Assembly: GCF_020539865.1 (NCBI RefSeq)
Contig: NZ_JAJBQV010000008.1
Span: 22,415 to 86,414 of the forward strand
Origin: Megasphaera elsdenii
GTDB taxonomy: Bacteria > Bacillota > Negativicutes > Veillonellales > Megasphaeraceae
Length of the DNA: 64,000 nucleotides
Direction: 5' to 3'
Position numbers and translations under genes: made by a program. The notes beneath the pieces were generated by a model. It did not search any database. It was not told where the DNA came from and saw only the letters and a list, made by a program, of their open reading frames with translations. Positions 9,280-19,789 of this stretch are shown here, piece by piece (position 1 is the first letter of the stretch; every line of letters begins with the position of its first letter).

Positions 9280-10068
9280 TTACCACCAAGGGCCGACGCC
9301 AATACCGATACCACCGCCGTGATGGTGCCAGCTGCCGCCCCAGCCAATGCCGATACCTACGCCGACATTGGGACCGCTATGGGACGGTTCACTCTTATGA
9401 GAATCGGCTTCATCGACAATCGTAATCGACTTGGTTACAGTTCGCACAGTATCACCGATTTTTATGTCGATGACTAAGTCCGTTTTGCCAGCTTGCATAG
9501 GATGAATATTCATTTTTTCCGTAATATCCGCGACTTTGGTATTCAAACTCGTCGCTTTGACATCATAAGGAATCATGCCCGGTACATGGACGCGGATGAT
9601 GCCGTAACTGCCCAGGGGAATCTTCTTAGGATAGACGACGACTTCGACCTTATCCATGAGCTTTTCCGTATTGCCATAAATCAAGGACGCATCGTCACCG
9701 GCCTGCAGTTTCCAAGCACAGCTTTCATCTTTGGCGACGAAATAATTGCCTATAAGGACGTGGGATACCGTATCATAGGCCTTGACATGATAAAAGTAAT
9801 CGCCGACGAGGTTCTTGTCGACGCGGAAATAGTAGCTGCCAACGAGGCCTGTCGTCTGGGACGGCAGATTTTGCAAAAGTCCCGTCACTTTATCATAAGT
9901 ACTCCCTTTCAGGATATAAAAATCGTCTAAGTTCTTGACGTTGACTGTCGGGTCCGTCAGGACGATAGCCGCTGCCGGCTCTGCATGGGCTGGCCCCTCA
10001 GCAGCTAATGCTGTCAGACTCGATACACTGATACAAAGTACGCCTAAGAGAATCTGCCACTTTTTCAT
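9280..10068 (-). CDS. Secreted protein with Gly/His/Trp-rich C-terminal tail, function unknown
   Basis: 262 aa. A signal peptide is clear (MKKWQILLGVLCISVSS... LAA|EGPAHAE). The middle is beta-rich, and about residues 145-215 read like an Ig-like fold (PKKIPLGSYGIIRVHVPG, then KTDLVIDIKIGDTVRTVTKS). After a charged linker (DEADSHKSEPSHSG) the last ~27 residues are low complexity, alternating Gly with Val/Ile and a WHHH cluster, and end in PWW. No enzyme motif is visible. The tail could bind metal or sit at the cell surface. The gene is co-directional with gyrB and the flanking aminotransferase and CNNM gene (gaps 32 and 25 bases). Confidence 0.7.
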   Translation of the reverse strand: MKKWQILLGVLCISVSSLTALAAEGPAHAEPAAAIVLTDPTVNVKNLDDFYILKGSTYDKVTGLLQNLPSQTTGLVGSYYFRVDKNLVGDYFYHVKAYDTVSHVLIGNYFVAKDESCAWKLQAGDDASLIYGNTEKLMDKVEVVVYPKKIPLGSYGIIRVHVPGMIPYDVKATSLNTKVADITEKMNIHPMQAGKTDLVIDIKIGDTVRTVTKSITIVDEADSHKSEPSHSGPNVGVGIGIGWGGSWHHHGGGIGIGVGPWW

Positions 10069-10100
10069 CGAAATCCCTCCCCCTGGTTGCCATAGGCAAC

Positions 10101-11261
10101 TTACTTTTTCAATATAGAAATACGTTCCAATCGTTCCATCGCCGTTTTCAACGTGTCATCGCGGACGGCAAATTGCAGCCGCGCCAGGTGATGGACCGGT
10201 TCGATGAAGAACGTCGAAGCCGGCACCAAGGCGACGCCGACTTTTTCCGCCAAATCCCGGCAGAAGGCCTCATCGTCGTCATAGCCATAGCCGCCAATAT
10301 CGACGAGCATATAGAAAGCCCCTTGCGGCACATTATGGCCGATTCCGATTTCATCGAGACGCTTCATGACGAAATCCCGCTTGCGCGTATATATAGCCCG
10401 CAGGCCGTCATAATAGTCACGGCCGAAGCGCAGCCCCGTCACGGCCGCTTCCTGCAGCGGGCTTGGTGCGCTGATAGTCAGGTAGACGTGGAGCTTCTTG
10501 ACGGCATCAATCAGAGCTGGTGATGCGAGAATATACCCCAAGCGCCAGCCCGTGATGGAATAGGTCTTGGACAGAGAGCCACAGCAGAGCGTCCGCTCAT
10601 ACATACCGGGCAGCGTAGAAAAATACGTGTACTGTGTCGGTTCATAAATGATGTGTTCATAAACTTCATCGACGACGACGAAGGTATCGTACTTTTCAAC
10701 GAGTCCCGCAATGGTCATCAGCTCTTCCCGAGAGAAAACCTTGCCGCACGGATTAGACGGATTGCAGAGGAAAATCGCTTTCGGATGCTGCTGAAAAGCC
10801 GCTTCTAGTTCATCGGCATCAAAGGTATAATCCGGTTCTCTGAGCGATACATAGATAGGTTCCGCCCCACAAAGCAAGGCGTCCGTACTGTAGGCTTCAT
10901 AAAAAGGCGAAAAGAGAATGATTTTATCACCCGGGTCGACAATGGTCATCATGGCCGCCATGAGGGCCTCCGTCCCGCCACAGGTAACGACAACTTCCCG
11001 TTCGGGATCGATGGTCTGGCCCGTGAACATCTGGCGGCAGTCGGCCATGGCCTGGCGCAGATTAGCTGCGCCATTATCCATGCTGTATTGATGCGGTCCG
11101 GCCTGAGCCACTTCGCTGAGACGATCCCGCATAGCCTGGGGCGGTGGAAAGTCGGGAAAGCCTTCGGCCAAATTGATGGCGCCACAGGCTTCTGCCACTT
11201 TCGACATGCGGGCGATGACAGAATCAGTGAATAAATCTATCTTTCGGGAAATATCCGGCAT
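10101..11261 (-). CDS. Class I/II PLP-dependent aminotransferase
   Basis: 386 aa. It has the fold-type I pattern of aspartate/methionine/kynurenine aminotransferases: INLAEGFPDFPPP near residue 30, CNPSNPCGKVFSREEL near 165, VVVDEVYEHIIYEP near 197 and the PLP lysine (Lys232) in GSLSKTYSITGWRLGY. The LAEGFPDF opening is typical of the YbdL/KAT subgroup, so a broad substrate range including methionine or aromatic 2-oxo acids is plausible. It starts 11 bases after gyrB and so is cotranscribed. No neighbour identifies the substrate. Confidence 0.88.
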   Translation of the reverse strand: MPDISRKIDLFTDSVIARMSKVAEACGAINLAEGFPDFPPPQAMRDRLSEVAQAGPHQYSMDNGAANLRQAMADCRQMFTGQTIDPEREVVVTCGGTEALMAAMMTIVDPGDKIILFSPFYEAYSTDALLCGAEPIYVSLREPDYTFDADELEAAFQQHPKAIFLCNPSNPCGKVFSREELMTIAGLVEKYDTFVVVDEVYEHIIYEPTQYTYFSTLPGMYERTLCCGSLSKTYSITGWRLGYILASPALIDAVKKLHVYLTISAPSPLQEAAVTGLRFGRDYYDGLRAIYTRKRDFVMKRLDEIGIGHNVPQGAFYMLVDIGGYGYDDDEAFCRDLAEKVGVALVPASTFFIEPVHHLARLQFAVRDDTLKTAMERLERISILKK

Positions 11262-11272
11262 AGGCCCTCCTA

Positions 11273-13222
<1,950 letters not shown>

Positions 13223-13267
13223 TTAATGATTTATTTAGGCAATCTAACACTTTATTATACCGTAAAA

Positions 13268-13531
13268 TCAAACATTTTTGAATACATACCTTGCCGGATG
13301 CAGGCACTTCTGATAGCGCCGGACCAGGGTCTCACTGGTAACCGGCAGGGCAAAGACGCGCTGGCCTGTGACGACCAGGCACCGCCAGGCCCTTTCCGGT
13401 ATCCCATCGACAGCGACCAAAGGCAGGTCGAAATGCTGGCAGACCGAGCGTCCCTGATGGCCTGACAGGTTGACGATGGCTACGACATCACCGGCATAGA
13501 TAGAAAGACTACGGCTCAGATGAAGATACAT
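13268..13531 (-). CDS. DUF370 / RemB-like small protein
   Basis: 87 aa from ATG 13531, preceded by GAAGGA. It begins MYLHLSRSLSIYAGDVVAIVNL, matching the MYIHLG...V(V)AI opening of the DUF370 family (RemB/YaaB in Bacillus, encoded between recF and gyrB), and has PERAWRCLVVTGQRVFALPVTSETLVRR like the family's second half. RemA/RemB proteins regulate matrix genes, but the role of this branch is unknown. The start overlaps the end of the dciA-like gene by 23 bases. A longer frame reaching 13702 exists but lies inside the upstream gene and lacks support. Confidence 0.75.
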   Translation of the reverse strand: MYLHLSRSLSIYAGDVVAIVNLSGHQGRSVCQHFDLPLVAVDGIPERAWRCLVVTGQRVFALPVTSETLVRRYQKCLHPARYVFKNV

Positions 13532-14411
13532 TGTCGTCCTTCTTCCTGTATTTAGCAATGAGGTTTTCAATAAATTTCGGCGGAATATCGCCGGGAACAC
13601 GGCGGGTGATGAGCATGGCCAGGATGAAATCATCGGCTTCCGTATCGTACTCGTAGTATACTTTTTCAATATAGGTATAGATGAGGTTGCGGCGGACCTC
13701 ATTATAAGCCTGTTCTTCAGCAGCCGCCGTCACCTCAGCCTTCAGATAGCTGGCCACGGCTTCCCACGACAGCCAGGGCATATCGTCGAGATAAGCGCGT
13801 ATCTGCCGCTTCAAGGCCTGCCGGGCCTCGCTGTGACAAAAGAGGCATTCCTTTTCGCCAGGCGCCATCCATCGGCCGCAGCGGGGACAAGAAACGAAGC
13901 CTTCCAGCTGATAGGCCTTTTTCCTCTTGGCCTGGGCAAAACGAAGCTGGACCACTTTTTCCCGCAACCCCTCTGCCAGATGAGCCGTTTCCTGACGGAT
14001 ATGAGCTACTGTATCATCATCGAGACGCACCTGGCGGATAGTCTCTTTAGGAAAGACATTTTCCACTTCGCCCTGCAAGGTTTCATAAACCGTCCTCACC
14101 GGTTTTTTCCCCTTTTTGACAAAACGGACATCGGCAATGGCCCGATGCCCTACATAAGAATTAATTTCCTCTATTATTTTATTTTTATACATAAATAAAT
14201 AATTCATATATACGGGATTCATGACGGCGATAATAGCCTGTTTATCCTTAAAATCTAATATATATGAATATTTAGCAATCTGTTCACCAGCAATCTGTTT
14301 CCAATCCCGTTTGGCCTGGTATAAGTGATAAGGCAAAAGGAGCCGGTTTTTCTCCAATACTTTCGGTATGGCTAAACCGGCTTTTTTCAATTCAAGATTG
14401 CGTTCCTCCAT
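13509..14411 (-). CDS. DciA-like DUF721 protein with zinc ribbon and C-terminal extension
   Basis: 300 aa from ATG 14411 (GGGAGGG upstream). The first ~100 residues match DUF721/DciA, a family placed next to recF/gyrB and implicated in loading replicative helicase in bacteria without DnaC/DnaI: LPYHLYQAKRDWKQIAGEQIAKYSY and the VMNPVYMNYLFMYKNKIIEEIN segment. A four-cysteine ribbon follows (CPRCGRWMAPGEKECLFC, about residues 180-197), then an acidic helical tail of ~100 residues. Most DciA proteins are shorter and lack the ribbon. The gene overlaps recF by 20 bases and the remB-like gene by 23, so translation is probably coupled. Helicase loading is inferred from family and position. Confidence 0.72.
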   Translation of the reverse strand: MEERNLELKKAGLAIPKVLEKNRLLLPYHLYQAKRDWKQIAGEQIAKYSYILDFKDKQAIIAVMNPVYMNYLFMYKNKIIEEINSYVGHRAIADVRFVKKGKKPVRTVYETLQGEVENVFPKETIRQVRLDDDTVAHIRQETAHLAEGLREKVVQLRFAQAKRKKAYQLEGFVSCPRCGRWMAPGEKECLFCHSEARQALKRQIRAYLDDMPWLSWEAVASYLKAEVTAAAEEQAYNEVRRNLIYTYIEKVYYEYDTEADDFILAMLITRRVPGDIPPKFIENLIAKYRKKDDNVSSSEP

Positions 14412-15504
14412 GAGACAGGACCCTCCCTTTTTCAATACAAATGGGATGACACCCGGCCATACCGGCAAAGATTCCCGGTTCTGTCGTCGTAATGAATGTC
14501 TGGATGCGATCGCGGACGAAATCGAGCAGGGCCTGCCGACGTTCTGGGTCCAGCTCGCTCATGACATCGTCCAGGAGCAGGACAGGATATTCGCCCGTCT
14601 CGGACTTGACGTACTCCAGCTCCGATAATTTCAAGGCCAGGACGGCTGTTCGCTGCTGCCCTTGGGAGCCATATTTCCGCAAATCTGCCGCCCCAACGGA
14701 AAAGACCAGGTCATCCCGGTGAGGGCCGACCGATGTCGCCTGGCGGCGCACATCATCTTCCAGATGGCGCTGCAAGAGGTCATAATACCATTCCGGGTCA
14801 GTCTGGTGCTCCCTGTCCCCGCCGCCATAGGGCTGAACATATGTTAGGTTCAGCATTTCAGTCCCCCGGCTCAGGCGCTTGTGAAGGACGCCGGCCAAAA
14901 AGGATAATTTGTGCATGGCTTCGAGCCGCTTAGCGACTAGCGAAGCTGCAAAGCCTGCAATCTGGCGATCCCATTCATCGAGGGGATGGATGCCTTCATA
15001 TTTCATTTTTTTCAACAAGAGATTGCGTTGAGAAATGGCCCGGTTATACTGAAGCAGCTCCCGGTAATACGGCCGGCTGACCTGGGATATTTCCATGTCG
15101 ATGAAACGGCGCCGCAGCGACGGGCTGCCCTTGATGAGCTGCAAGTCGTCCGGCGAGAACAGGACTTCGTTGAGAGTCCCAACCAGTTCCTTTTGGGGAA
15201 CTTTTGTTTCATTGACCCAGAGTTCTTTCTTGGTCATCCTAGATAAGATGATCTTTAACTGCTGCTGCGTATCATTGCGCTGAAACTGGATGATGATACT
15301 GGCCTGGTCCTGGTTCCAGTGGATAAGGTCTGCATCGGTGATACCCCGGTAGGACTTGCCGATGCCCCCCATATATAATGATTCCAATAGATTCGTCTTG
15401 CCCTGGCCATTCTTCCCATAGAGGAGGATGATGGCTTTGGGAAAGGTAATCATTTCATCATCATAATTACGGAAACCGTGGAGCCGGACCGATTCAATCA
15501 TCAT
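14392..15504 (-). CDS. recF: DNA replication and repair protein RecF
   Basis: 370 aa. This ABC-type ATPase loads RecA at single-strand gaps. The Walker A is LLYGKNGQGKTNLLES (about residues 28-43), the signature region is GSQGQQRTAVLALKLSELE and the Walker B is YPVLLLDDVMSELDPERR. The N-terminus has the family's RLHGFRNYDD. It starts two bases after the S4-domain gene and overlaps the next gene, as expected for the dnaA-dnaN-yaaA-recF series. Confidence 0.95.
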   Translation of the reverse strand: MMIESVRLHGFRNYDDEMITFPKAIILLYGKNGQGKTNLLESLYMGGIGKSYRGITDADLIHWNQDQASIIIQFQRNDTQQQLKIILSRMTKKELWVNETKVPQKELVGTLNEVLFSPDDLQLIKGSPSLRRRFIDMEISQVSRPYYRELLQYNRAISQRNLLLKKMKYEGIHPLDEWDRQIAGFAASLVAKRLEAMHKLSFLAGVLHKRLSRGTEMLNLTYVQPYGGGDREHQTDPEWYYDLLQRHLEDDVRRQATSVGPHRDDLVFSVGAADLRKYGSQGQQRTAVLALKLSELEYVKSETGEYPVLLLDDVMSELDPERRQALLDFVRDRIQTFITTTEPGIFAGMAGCHPICIEKGRVLSHGGTQS

Positions 15505-15506
15505 AA

Positions 15507-15722
15507 TTATTCACCTTTAATCAAATACGTACCGATACCTTTAATTTCAACTTTGTCTCCAGGATAGAGTTTTTTGCGTTTAGCAGTGCATAAAATTCCA
15601 TTTACAAAAATCTTTTTTTCTTCCAGCAGAAAGCGGATTTCGCCGCCGCTCTGTAAAATACTGGCCCATTTCAAGAATTGGTCGAGCTGGATCATCGGTG
15701 TCGTAATGTTTACTGTTTCCAT
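15507..15722 (-). CDS. yaaA: S4-domain RNA-binding protein YaaA
   Basis: 71 aa from ATG 15722, whose first bases overlap the dnaN stop (TAATG), with GAGGA seven bases upstream. The S4 domain is shown by TPMIQLDQFLKWASILQSGGEIRFLLEEKKIFVNG and GDKVEIKGIGTYLI, which resemble the YaaA/YlmH-like proteins always found between dnaN and recF in Firmicutes. It probably binds structured RNA or ribosomal intermediates; the function is not established. An upstream in-frame start at 15758 lies inside dnaN and is unlikely. Confidence 0.88.
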   Translation of the reverse strand: METVNITTPMIQLDQFLKWASILQSGGEIRFLLEEKKIFVNGILCTAKRKKLYPGDKVEIKGIGTYLIKGE

Positions 15723-16837
15723 TATTTTGTCCTCATAGGCGTTACAACAAATACACAAGAAGCATCTTCTTTATCCTGGACCAGCATGGGGCTGTTTTCC
15801 TTGGATTTCAAGATGACTTCCGAATCATGACAATGCTTCAAGATATCGAGGATGAATTTCCCATTAAAGGAAATATCCAGCCCCTGGCCTTCCAAATGGC
15901 AGGGAACGTAATCTTCGACGGTACCGTAATCAGGATGCTGACTCATGAGCTTGATCTGGTCATCGCTGACGATGAAGTTGATGACATTGTACTGAGCATC
16001 TTTGGCCACGATAGAAGCGCGTTCCACAGCCCCTGTAAATTCGGCCCGGTCTACCGTGACGATGCACTTGAAGTCACTCGGGATGACGCGCCGGTAATTG
16101 GGAAATTCCCCTTCAATGAGCCGCGTCCGGATGTAGACATTACCGAACTGAATGGCCAGGTAATTCCGAACTGCCGTAATTTCTACCGTTTCTGGGATAT
16201 CCGTCGGCAACTGACGGGAAATCTCTGATAACAAGCGGCTGGGGATAACTGCCTGTAAAGGATTATCCACAGGTGCATCCAGAATAGCTGTCTTCAAGGC
16301 CAGGCGGTGCGTATCCGTGGCAACCATAGTCATCTGGTCATCGCGGACGTCCAGGAAGGTCCCCATAAAAATGGGCCGGGCTACATCGGTAGCGCAGGCA
16401 TAGGACGTATTGTCGATGAGGTCCTTCATGACGACGCTCGTCGTCGTAAAACTGGCATAACCATTTTCAACAATTTCGACTTCTGTAAAATCATCGGGAT
16501 TCATGGTCAGGCATTCAAATTTGAGTTTGCCACCTTTGATGAGCAGCTGTGTATCAGCATCTTCTTTGATAATTTCGATTTCATCGCTAGGCAGACGACG
16601 GGTCAATTCCATTAAATAAGGATTGGCAATAAAGGCTTCGCCGTCTTCTTCAATAATACCGGGTACGGTGATCTTGATTCCCATATCGTAGTCATTGGCC
16701 TGGAATTCGATGATACCATGGAGAGCTTTGATAAGCAAGCCATTTTCAGAAGATATATTGTTACTTTTGTTCTGAGCGACTTTTTGAACCGCTTGCAGGC
16801 CTTTGTTTAGATCTTCTTTTTTTAATTTTAGTCTCAA
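15722..16837 (-). CDS. dnaN: DNA polymerase III beta sliding clamp
   Basis: 371 aa, the usual clamp length with three repeated domains. Typical segments are MRLKLKKEDLNKGLQAVQKV at the start, ATDTHRLALK near the middle, LIEGEFPNYRRVIP and the end VFVVTPMRTK. It encircles DNA and tethers polymerase. It follows dnaA after a 225-base gap that holds a DnaA-box cluster, and its stop overlaps the yaaA start. Confidence 0.97.
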   Translation of the reverse strand: MRLKLKKEDLNKGLQAVQKVAQNKSNNISSENGLLIKALHGIIEFQANDYDMGIKITVPGIIEEDGEAFIANPYLMELTRRLPSDEIEIIKEDADTQLLIKGGKLKFECLTMNPDDFTEVEIVENGYASFTTTSVVMKDLIDNTSYACATDVARPIFMGTFLDVRDDQMTMVATDTHRLALKTAILDAPVDNPLQAVIPSRLLSEISRQLPTDIPETVEITAVRNYLAIQFGNVYIRTRLIEGEFPNYRRVIPSDFKCIVTVDRAEFTGAVERASIVAKDAQYNVINFIVSDDQIKLMSQHPDYGTVEDYVPCHLEGQGLDISFNGKFILDILKHCHDSEVILKSKENSPMLVQDKEDASCVFVVTPMRTK

Positions 16838-16920
16838 TGGAGTATCCTCTTTTCTGCGCTGAATAAATTAATTAAATGTGAATTAAAAAATAGTAGTCTT
16901 AGTAATAGAGGCTGTGAATT

Positions 16921-17075
16921 TGTGGATAAGTGGAAAAAGTCGGCTATTTTAAGCTATCCACACCTGTGGATAGCCTGTGGATAAATCGTTGTTTTTTATC
17001 CACATTTCCACTGTGGATTTCTTTTTTTGACTTATCCACAATGTATGTACAATTTTATCCGCCTAGTTATCCACA
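16921..17075. other. oriC part 1: DnaA-box cluster between dnaA and dnaN
   Basis: Perfect boxes (TTATCCACA or its complement) are at 16921-16929 (-), 16976-16984 (-), 16996-17004 (+), 17032-17040 (+) and 17067-17075 (+). Two one-mismatch boxes face each other in the 20-bp near-palindrome CTATCCACACCTGTGGATAG (16954-16973), and a weak one is at 17012-17020. The last box overlaps the final codons of dnaA (GTG GAT AAC TAG). The flanks (16838-16920) are AT-rich and may be the unwinding element. Confidence 0.85.
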
Positions 17076-18589
17076 CCACGGATTTCATTCATCATCTTTT
17101 CCAAATGTTCTTTAAAATGGCTATCTTTGTCTATTTTTTTCCGTATCTGCGAACAAGCATGCATGACTGTCGTATGATCGCGACCGTTGAAAGCCGTTCC
17201 GATATGGGGATACGTATTTCCTGTCAGCTCACGGCACATGTACATGGCAATTTGCCGCGGCAAGGCGATATCCTTCGTTTTTTTCTTGCCCATGAGCTCT
17301 TTATAATTAATGTTATAGTGCTGACAGATGTAGGTCGTGATTTCATCGATAGTAATATATTTCTTTTCATCTTGTGCATCTGTAATATAGTGAATAGCAT
17401 GTTTTACCAAAGGCAACGTGACATTACTTTTAGACTGAGAAGCTTCTAGAAGAACACGGATGAAGGCGCCGTGCAGTTTTCGGATATTTTCGCTTACGTT
17501 GGCAGCAATGTAATTGAGGGCATCTAAGTCGCAGGTAATGTTTTCTTTTTCTGCCCAAGCCCGGAGGATGGCCGTACGTGTTTCTAAATCAGGCGGCTCG
17601 ATCTGCGTGACCATGCCGTTTTCAAAGCGTGAACGCAGGCGTTCTTCGAGTTTCTTGATGTCCCGAGGCGGACGGTCGCTGGTGAAGACCATCTGCTTTT
17701 TATCCTGATAGAGTTTGTTGAAGGTGTGGAAGAATTCTTCTTTGGAACTTTCTTTGTCCCCGCGGCCCAGGAACTGGATGTCGTCTACGAAGAGGACATC
17801 AACATTGCGGTAGCGGCGGCGGAAACTTTCTGTGTTCTTGTCCTGGATACACTGGATGAATTCATTGACGAAGTCTTCGCTAGTGATACATAAAAGGCGC
17901 ATGTTGGGGAAGTTTTTTAGCAACTCGTGGCCGATAGCGTGCATTAAATGGGTTTTGCCCAGGCCGCTGCCGCCGTAGATGTAGAAGGGGTTCCATTTCT
18001 GTGCCGGTGCCGCTGCAATGGACTTGGCGACGGCTGTGGCGACGCGGTTGCTGTTGCCGACGATGAAGTTATCAAAGGTATAATCTTTATTTAAATTATT
18101 ATTATAAGGAATGTTATCAGGCGTGACGGAAAGGGCCTCTTTGACGACAGGCATTGAGGAAGCTGATGTTTCGCTAATCGGCAATTCAGGCTGGACCCAT
18201 TCGGTCTGTCCTGACGGGATGGACTGTACATCTTCAATCGGATTGGCTGCTGGTACGGGAGGCGTGGTTGTCTTCGGTGGCAGGGTAATCGTTTCAGCGA
18301 CGGCTTCAGGCTGGCTTTCGGAAGATGGTTTCTTTTCCTGGCTCGTAATCAGCTGGACCTTTGTCGGGCGGCCAATAGCGTCTTGGGCGACGGTTTCCAG
18401 GATATCCGTATATTTTTTGCTGACGTAGTCGCGGAGAAAATTCGTCATCGTGTCCAATATGAGGAGATTTTCTTCTTCAGAATAAGAGTAGGGAATGATG
18501 TTGCCTTCAAACCAGTTGGTAAAAATTTCTTTCGGTAAGACTTGTTTCAGGTTAGCCAGCATTTTTTCCCATAAGCTGAGCAGGTCCAT
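17063..18589 (-). CDS. dnaA: Chromosomal replication initiator DnaA
   Basis: 508 aa. It binds DnaA boxes and opens oriC. Domain I (residues 1-~85) includes WEKMLANLKQVLPKEIFTNWF. A Pro/Thr/Ser-rich linker follows (about 95-165). The AAA+ domain has Walker A YGGSGLGKTHLMHAIG and Walker B VDVLFVDDIQFLGRGD. The C-terminal DNA-binding domain carries ALPRQIAMYMCRELT and the signature FNGRDHTTVMHACSQI. The linker makes it longer than the ~450 aa of Bacillus. DnaA-box clusters flank it on both sides, which suggests autoregulation and a bipartite origin. Confidence 0.97.
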   Translation of the reverse strand: MDLLSLWEKMLANLKQVLPKEIFTNWFEGNIIPYSYSEEENLLILDTMTNFLRDYVSKKYTDILETVAQDAIGRPTKVQLITSQEKKPSSESQPEAVAETITLPPKTTTPPVPAANPIEDVQSIPSGQTEWVQPELPISETSASSMPVVKEALSVTPDNIPYNNNLNKDYTFDNFIVGNSNRVATAVAKSIAAAPAQKWNPFYIYGGSGLGKTHLMHAIGHELLKNFPNMRLLCITSEDFVNEFIQCIQDKNTESFRRRYRNVDVLFVDDIQFLGRGDKESSKEEFFHTFNKLYQDKKQMVFTSDRPPRDIKKLEERLRSRFENGMVTQIEPPDLETRTAILRAWAEKENITCDLDALNYIAANVSENIRKLHGAFIRVLLEASQSKSNVTLPLVKHAIHYITDAQDEKKYITIDEITTYICQHYNINYKELMGKKKTKDIALPRQIAMYMCRELTGNTYPHIGTAFNGRDHTTVMHACSQIRKKIDKDSHFKEHLEKMMNEIRGVDN

Positions 18590-18669
18590 AATAATCCTTC
18601 CAATCTGTGCGTAAAATTGTGCGAGACATAGAGTGTATCACATAAAGTGTATATGTGTATAGCCTGAAT

Positions 18670-18793
18670 TGTGGATAACGTGGATAAAGCAGACACAAAA
18701 AGGCGGAAAGACGATAATCATCGAATTTCCGGTTCTTTTCCACTTATCCACAAAATGTGGATAGATTGTTGACAACTTATTTATCTATCCACA
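18670..18793. other. oriC part 2: DnaA-box cluster upstream of dnaA
   Basis: Perfect boxes are at 18670-18678 (-) and 18744-18752 (+). One-mismatch boxes are at 18679-18687 (CGTGGATAA), 18756-18764 (TGTGGATAG) and 18785-18793 (CTATCCACA). AT-rich DNA (18776-18840) follows towards rpmH. With the dnaA-dnaN cluster this makes a two-part oriC of the Bacillus type. The 383-base gap 18590-18972 otherwise holds only the dnaA and rpmH promoter regions. Confidence 0.82.
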
Positions 18794-18886
18794 TTTTACA
18801 ACAAAACCGAAATTAAGGGAAGAAAATTTTATGGAATACTTATACATAGGGTATGCGCAAACGGCATAATACTTGGAAAATAAGGC

Positions 18887-18915
18887 TTGACAGCCAGTGT
18901 TCCGCTTACTATAAT
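18887..18915 (+). promoter_or_regulatory. Consensus sigma-70 promoter for rpmH-rnpA
   Basis: TTGACA (18887-18892), a 17-base spacer and TATAAT (18910-18915) match the consensus exactly, 57 bases upstream of the rpmH start. Confidence 0.9.
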
Positions 18916-18972
18916 TAACCTGTTATGGTGTAAATTCATTTACTGTCAATGACGACAAAGGAGGTGTCTAGC

Positions 18973-19107
18973 TTGAAACAGACATATCAGCCGAATACAT
19001 TGTGGAGAAAGAGAACTCACGGCTTCCGCGAAAGAATGAAGACGAAAGGCGGCCGCATGGTTTTGAAAAAACGCCGCATGAAAGGCAGAAAGAAACTTTC
19101 TGCTTAA
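18973..19107 (+). CDS. rpmH: 50S ribosomal protein L34
   Basis: 44 aa from TTG 18973, with AAAGGAGG (18957-18964) eight bases upstream. The protein is rich in Arg and Lys and shows the L34 pattern: [20 protein letters not shown], then [21 protein letters not shown] and the end SA. It belongs to the large ribosomal subunit. It stands at the head of the conserved rpmH-rnpA-yidD-yidC-jag-mnmE-mnmG-rsmG order, with a consensus promoter before it and an attenuating hairpin after it. Confidence 0.96.
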   Translation: MKQTYQPNTLWRKRTHGFRERMKTKGGRMVLKKRRMKGRKKLSA

Positions 19108-19122
19108 TTATTACGAGATAAA

Positions 19123-19157
19123 CAGAAAAGTTCCGGTTGGCGGAATTTTTCTGTTTT
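19123..19157 (+). terminator. Hairpin with T run between rpmH and rnpA
   Basis: CAGAAAAGTTCCG and CGGAATTTTTCTG pair with one wobble around a GTTGG loop and are followed by TTTTT. It probably terminates part of the rpmH transcripts and lowers rnpA relative to L34 expression. Confidence 0.75.
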
Positions 19158-19183
19158 TCTGGCATTTTTAGGACAATTTACGT

Positions 19184-19537
19184 ATGTATGAACTAACAAA
19201 AGAACAACGGCTGTGCAAAAATCGTGAGTATCAGCTCGTATACCGTCGCGGCAAGTCGTATGTCAATCGCCGCGTTGTCTTGTACGTCCTGCCGCGCTCA
19301 CCGAAACAACCGACCCGGATTGGTTTCGTAACGGGAAAAAAAATCGGCTGCGCCGTCGAACGCAACCGCTGCCGCCGCTTGATGAAGGAAGTCTATCGCC
19401 TGCACCAATTTGACTTGCGCAATGGATTCGACTTGGTCCTCATCGGCCGCAGCAGTTTAAAATACGCCGGATACAAAGAAGCAGAACAAAGCATCCTGCA
19501 ATTATTCCGGCATGCCAGGGTATTGAAAAAGAAGTGA
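19184..19537 (+). CDS. rnpA: Ribonuclease P protein component
   Basis: 117 aa, basic. It assists the RNase P RNA in tRNA 5' maturation. The family signature is present: RLCKNREYQLVYRRGKSYVN at the N-terminus and GFVTGKKIGCAVERNRCRRL, whose RNR core contacts RNA. AGGA lies about ten bases upstream of ATG 19184. It sits between rpmH and yidD as usual, six bases before yidD. Confidence 0.95.
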   Translation: MYELTKEQRLCKNREYQLVYRRGKSYVNRRVVLYVLPRSPKQPTRIGFVTGKKIGCAVERNRCRRLMKEVYRLHQFDLRNGFDLVLIGRSSLKYAGYKEAEQSILQLFRHARVLKKK

Positions 19538-19543
19538 TGACAC

Positions 19544-19753
19544 ATGAAACGGTGTTTCATAGCCCTTATCCGGTTTTACCAGTTGTTCATATCGCCTCTT
19601 CACCGGCCGTGCTGCCGGTTTTATCCGACTTGTTCTGCTTATGCTATTGAGGCTTTGCAGAAGTACGGTGTTGTCAAAGGGAGTTATTTGGCACTAAGGC
19701 GCATTTTAAAATGCCATCCCTTTCACAAAGGCGGATATGATCCGGTGCCGTAG
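19544..19753 (+). CDS. yidD: Membrane protein insertion efficiency factor YidD
   Basis: 69 aa. It has the conserved cysteine pattern of the family: [31 protein letters not shown] and [14 protein letters not shown]. YidD is a small membrane-associated factor that helps YidC-dependent insertion. It lies six bases after rnpA and 36 bases before yidC. Confidence 0.95.
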   Translation: MKRCFIALIRFYQLFISPLHRPCCRFYPTCSAYAIEALQKYGVVKGSYLALRRILKCHPFHKGGYDPVP

Positions 19754-19789
19754 ATCCCTATTTTTACAACTGAACAGGAGTTGAGAGTA

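Noticed and set aside
13532..13702. N-terminal extension of the remB-like gene
   Set aside because: The extension overlaps the dciA-like gene, is Ser/Arg-rich nonsense, and ATG 13531 has a good ribosome site and the family's MYLHL start.
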